This document shows positions 61,598 to 64,000 of a stretch of 64,000 bases of DNA, in pieces. Each line of letters starts with the position of its first letter. Positions within the stretch are counted from its first letter, which is position 1. The notes beneath the pieces were generated by a model. It did no database searches. It was not told the origin of the DNA and saw nothing but the letters and a program-made list of their open reading frames with translations. Location: the NCBI GenBank assembly GCA_024638965.1, contig JAHEJI010000002.1:16152-80151 (forward strand), given 5' to 3'. Origin of the DNA: Planctomycetaceae bacterium (GTDB taxonomy: Bacteria > Planctomycetota > Planctomycetia > Pirellulales > Pirellulaceae). Position numbers and translations under genes: made by a program.

Positions 61598-62112
61598 TAC
61601 TCCCAGGTGCAAGGAATCGCCGCTTATCATACGCGCTTCACCGAGGAACTCAATCGCGTATCCGGGTTAGTAAGTGAATCTGCAGGTCACCAACGAGTCC
61701 GTTCGCACGGCCGTCTAATGGAATGATTGACCCGATCCCGTTTCCGTGGCTCGCTGTGGTCGCGCCATTTTGTTTGGGCAAACGCCCCGTATTGCCTCGT
61801 TTTCTGAACTGTTTTTGGGCAGTGCGCATGGCGGATTATCTGCCCTTGAAAGTGTCGATTCGACTTCCCTCGCAATTCAGATTAAAATTGGCAAGTCGGT
61901 TGCATCGACGGAAATATCGCCATCGTTGGGTTGCCTTATGGTGACCAAGGCGTCGTTAGGACTGTGGCAGCGTATGTCTGACCTCCGGCAACCTTCGCGT
62001 CAAGTGCTTCAAATGAGTAGTCTCGCCTGAAAATCAAACCCACTTGATCAATTGATTCTCGAATACTTCTTAAGTAATTTACATTGTTTATTATTGAAAA
62101 GGGGGAGAAGTA
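61598..62112. other. Intergenic stretch without recognisable gene
   Basis: About 515 bases between gdhA and the secreted protein gene, which is divergent. Only short open frames of unlikely composition are present. The right end has GGGGGAG as ribosome-binding site for the ATG at 62113. Confidence 0.5.
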
Positions 62113-64000
62113 ATGACTAGAAAATTCTGGTTATTGTCGGTAGTGGCAACCTTGTTGTTGTCGTTGCCAATTTCAACGTTTGCACAGGGTACGTCTTTCC
62201 AATTCGACATTCGAGGGACGGACACTGGGCTGTATTCGCACACGGCAAACGACCCGTTGCTGGATTGGACGTTTTTGGGAGGGACACTACAGCCACCAAC
62301 CGTTGAAGAAGAGTCCGACGTGATGGCAATGGATGCAGATTCATCGGGAACGCTGTTCGGCGTCGACGTCTTTCTGGGTATTCTGGGAACGATTAACCCG
62401 ATTACGGGTGATTTCACGACGGTTGCAACCTTAAATGGTGACATTCCAGGTAGCAGTCCTTTAAATGCATTCGTGCAAGCCATGACGATTGACGGCTCTG
62501 ACGTCGCTTGGATCAGTGATGGCTACGGCTTGTGGATGATGGACCTCTCGACCGCAACTTGCGTCCTGGTTGCAGCTCAATTCACCAATACCGCGGGTGG
62601 TGCTGCCGTCCCTGACGTCTTTGGGCTTGCTGCTGACGGTTCAGGCAACTTTTACGCCTTTGACGTCACGTTAGATACTCTATGGAGTCTCGATGAGTCG
62701 AACGGCGATGTGACAGCCCTCGGCGTTTACCCTGGTCCTGGCAATCCCAACTTCTCGAACAATGGAATGGACTTTGATCCTGATACCGGAATTCTATACG
62801 GTGATGTATATAACGGCGGTGGAATTGGAAACTACGGCACTTGGAACACAACCACGGGTGCGTTTACTTCGATCCTGCTACACAGCGCATATCCGCTTAC
62901 GGACACCCGGGGGGTTGGTGGTCCAATCGCGAATTTTGGCGGCACCTGCTATCAAATGGATTTTTATCTTGATCGCTGGTTGACATTTGACATTGGCAAT
63001 CCGGGCGGTGGCATCGTTGAGTCGCCTCAGCCGACTGCGACGCATCTGTATGCGATGGACTTTAATGAAACCGGCACACTGGTGGTCGTTGATAGTGGGG
63101 GCAGACAAGTCGGCACGATGGACACGACAAACGGCGTCTATACGGCTGGGGCGACATTGACCGGTGATCTTAGCCCATTGGACACGGTGGTCGGTGTTAC
63201 CTGTGATCCAACGACCGGTACGTTTTATGCGGCCACTCCCGTATCGTTGTATACGCTGAACCCAACCACCGGTGTCACGGCATATGTCGCTGATTTTGTC
63301 GGTGAACCGCTTGGCAATGAACCTGACACCATTATCGAACTTGCGTGCGATAACAGTGGTGACTTGTACATCTGGACCGTAGGCGACGACGCGCTTTATC
63401 GGACTGACAAGACCACGGGTGTCTCGACTTTCCTTAGCTTTGGTCCCGCAGATTTCGACGCGAACTTCATTCAAGGTCTGGATGTTGATCCGGATACGGA
63501 TGAACTGTACGGATCGCTCCTTGACATTAACGGAGACGGATTGTACGGAACGTTTGACAAGACGACGGGCGTATTCACGACAATCAATACGTATTTGGAA
63601 CTTCCACCAGACACCGACCTTTACGAATTTAAGTTGGCGATTTCGCCTCAGCCACCTGCCATCGCGATCTGCCCCGACACGGCGACGGTGACAGCCGGCG
63701 CGAACTCCAGCGGAAGCTCGGCGGATATTTGCGATGAGGACAGCGCGATCTGGACCCTTCAGAGCACAACCTTCGCCGCGGCGTTTTCACCGCCTCCGGT
63801 CGCGGTTACTTTCGAAGGTACTACGAATCCCATTGTTGGTGGGACTGACGTGACACTGCGGCTTGTCGGCGGCCCCGAGTTCGGCAATGATGCGGCGTTC
63901 ATCCAGCTGCGCATGTTTAACTTCACAACCCAGGCTTATGTAGGCATGCCCTTCATCAGTCAGCCAAACAGCGACAACACCGTCTATGAGTTTACAAATC
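62113..64000 (+). CDS. Large secreted beta-propeller-like protein (3' end outside window)
   Basis: Open from the ATG at 62113 to the right edge without a stop (629 codons), preceded by GGGGGAG. The signal peptide (MTRKFWLLSVVATLLLSLP...) ends at AQ. The mature part is rich in Asp, Gly, Thr and aromatic residues. Repeated blocks of the type D-x-x-T-G-x-x-Y-G and L-x-x-T-x-x-x-G-x-x-T (for example FDPDTGILYGDVYNGG, DVDPDTDELYGSLLD, FDKTTGVFTTI) look like blades of a propeller. No enzyme motif is seen. The C-terminus may carry a sorting signal beyond the window. Confidence 0.85.
   Translation, partial: MTRKFWLLSVVATLLLSLPISTFAQGTSFQFDIRGTDTGLYSHTANDPLLDWTFLGGTLQPPTVEEESDVMAMDADSSGTLFGVDVFLGILGTINPITGDFTTVATLNGDIPGSSPLNAFVQAMTIDGSDVAWISDGYGLWMMDLSTATCVLVAAQFTNTAGGAAVPDVFGLAADGSGNFYAFDVTLDTLWSLDESNGDVTALGVYPGPGNPNFSNNGMDFDPDTGILYGDVYNGGGIGNYGTWNTTTGAFTSILLHSAYPLTDTRGVGGPIANFGGTCYQMDFYLDRWLTFDIGNPGGGIVESPQPTATHLYAMDFNETGTLVVVDSGGRQVGTMDTTNGVYTAGATLTGDLSPLDTVVGVTCDPTTGTFYAATPVSLYTLNPTTGVTAYVADFVGEPLGNEPDTIIELACDNSGDLYIWTVGDDALYRTDKTTGVSTFLSFGPADFDANFIQGLDVDPDTDELYGSLLDINGDGLYGTFDKTTGVFTTINTYLELPPDTDLYEFKLAISPQPPAIAICPDTATVTAGANSSGSSADICDEDSAIWTLQSTTFAAAFSPPPVAVTFEGTTNPIVGGTDVTLRLVGGPEFGNDAAFIQLRMFNFTTQAYVGMPFISQPNSDNTVYEFTN

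Overview
The window looks like a chromosomal piece of a free-living aerobic planctomycete, probably close to the Pirellulales. This is an inference. The signs are futalosine-route menaquinone synthesis, many small orphan proteins of a planctomycete type, very long AsmA-like and lipoprotein genes, scattered single-gene two-component parts, and intergenic DNA full of short palindromic repeats. There are no rRNA genes, transposases, integrases or CRISPR arrays.

Layout. 1-7.7 kb: end of a membrane protein (possibly the UbiA-type prenyltransferase MqnP), mqnE, an orphan protein, recG, an ABC-2 exporter pair and rnhA. 7.7-24.3 kb: a heme-motif histidine kinase, priA, nadD, small orphans, a soluble histidine kinase, mutM, trpBA, an ABC ATPase with a 1000-residue lipoprotein, and folD. 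24.9-31.9 kb: a one-strand array of 28 tRNA genes with anticodons for all 20 amino acids. It is interrupted by an HNH endonuclease gene, a KamA-like radical SAM gene and a small orphan gene. 31.9-44.5 kb: a frameshifted acetyltransferase, a thioesterase, secreted and membrane proteins of unknown role, an OmpR-type two-component system, a DUF2156 protein, a TerB-like protein, a lone receiver, a DUF4287-like protein, an SGNH hydrolase and an HNH-like protein. 44.5-49.5 kb: a complete four-gene trans-4-hydroxyproline degradation cluster. 49.9-64 kb: a glutathione peroxidase, an ordinary tRNA-Val, an MBL hydrolase, a giant AsmA-like protein, an SGNH gene with different codon use beside a methyltransferase remnant, a CheR-type methyltransferase, a porin, gdhA with a small partner, and a large secreted protein running off the right edge.

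The most unusual element is the tRNA array. Many of its tRNAs depart from consensus: about 12 of 28 lack U8, tRNA-Tyr has almost no D arm, several others have a short D region, one has C33, and two Leu tRNAs lack the long variable arm. The spacers are filled with imperfect palindromes built from a few shared words. A consensus-like tRNA-Val(CAC) outside the array has the same anticodon as a different Val tRNA inside it. That suggests the array is a second, accessory set of tRNAs.

The hydroxyproline cluster would convert hydroxyproline (from collagen-like or plant/algal glycoproteins) to 2-oxoglutarate. GdhA, 11 kb away, could link that product to ammonium assimilation. Two families of dispersed intergenic repeats, one ending in TTGGACAGC, recur at several places across the window.
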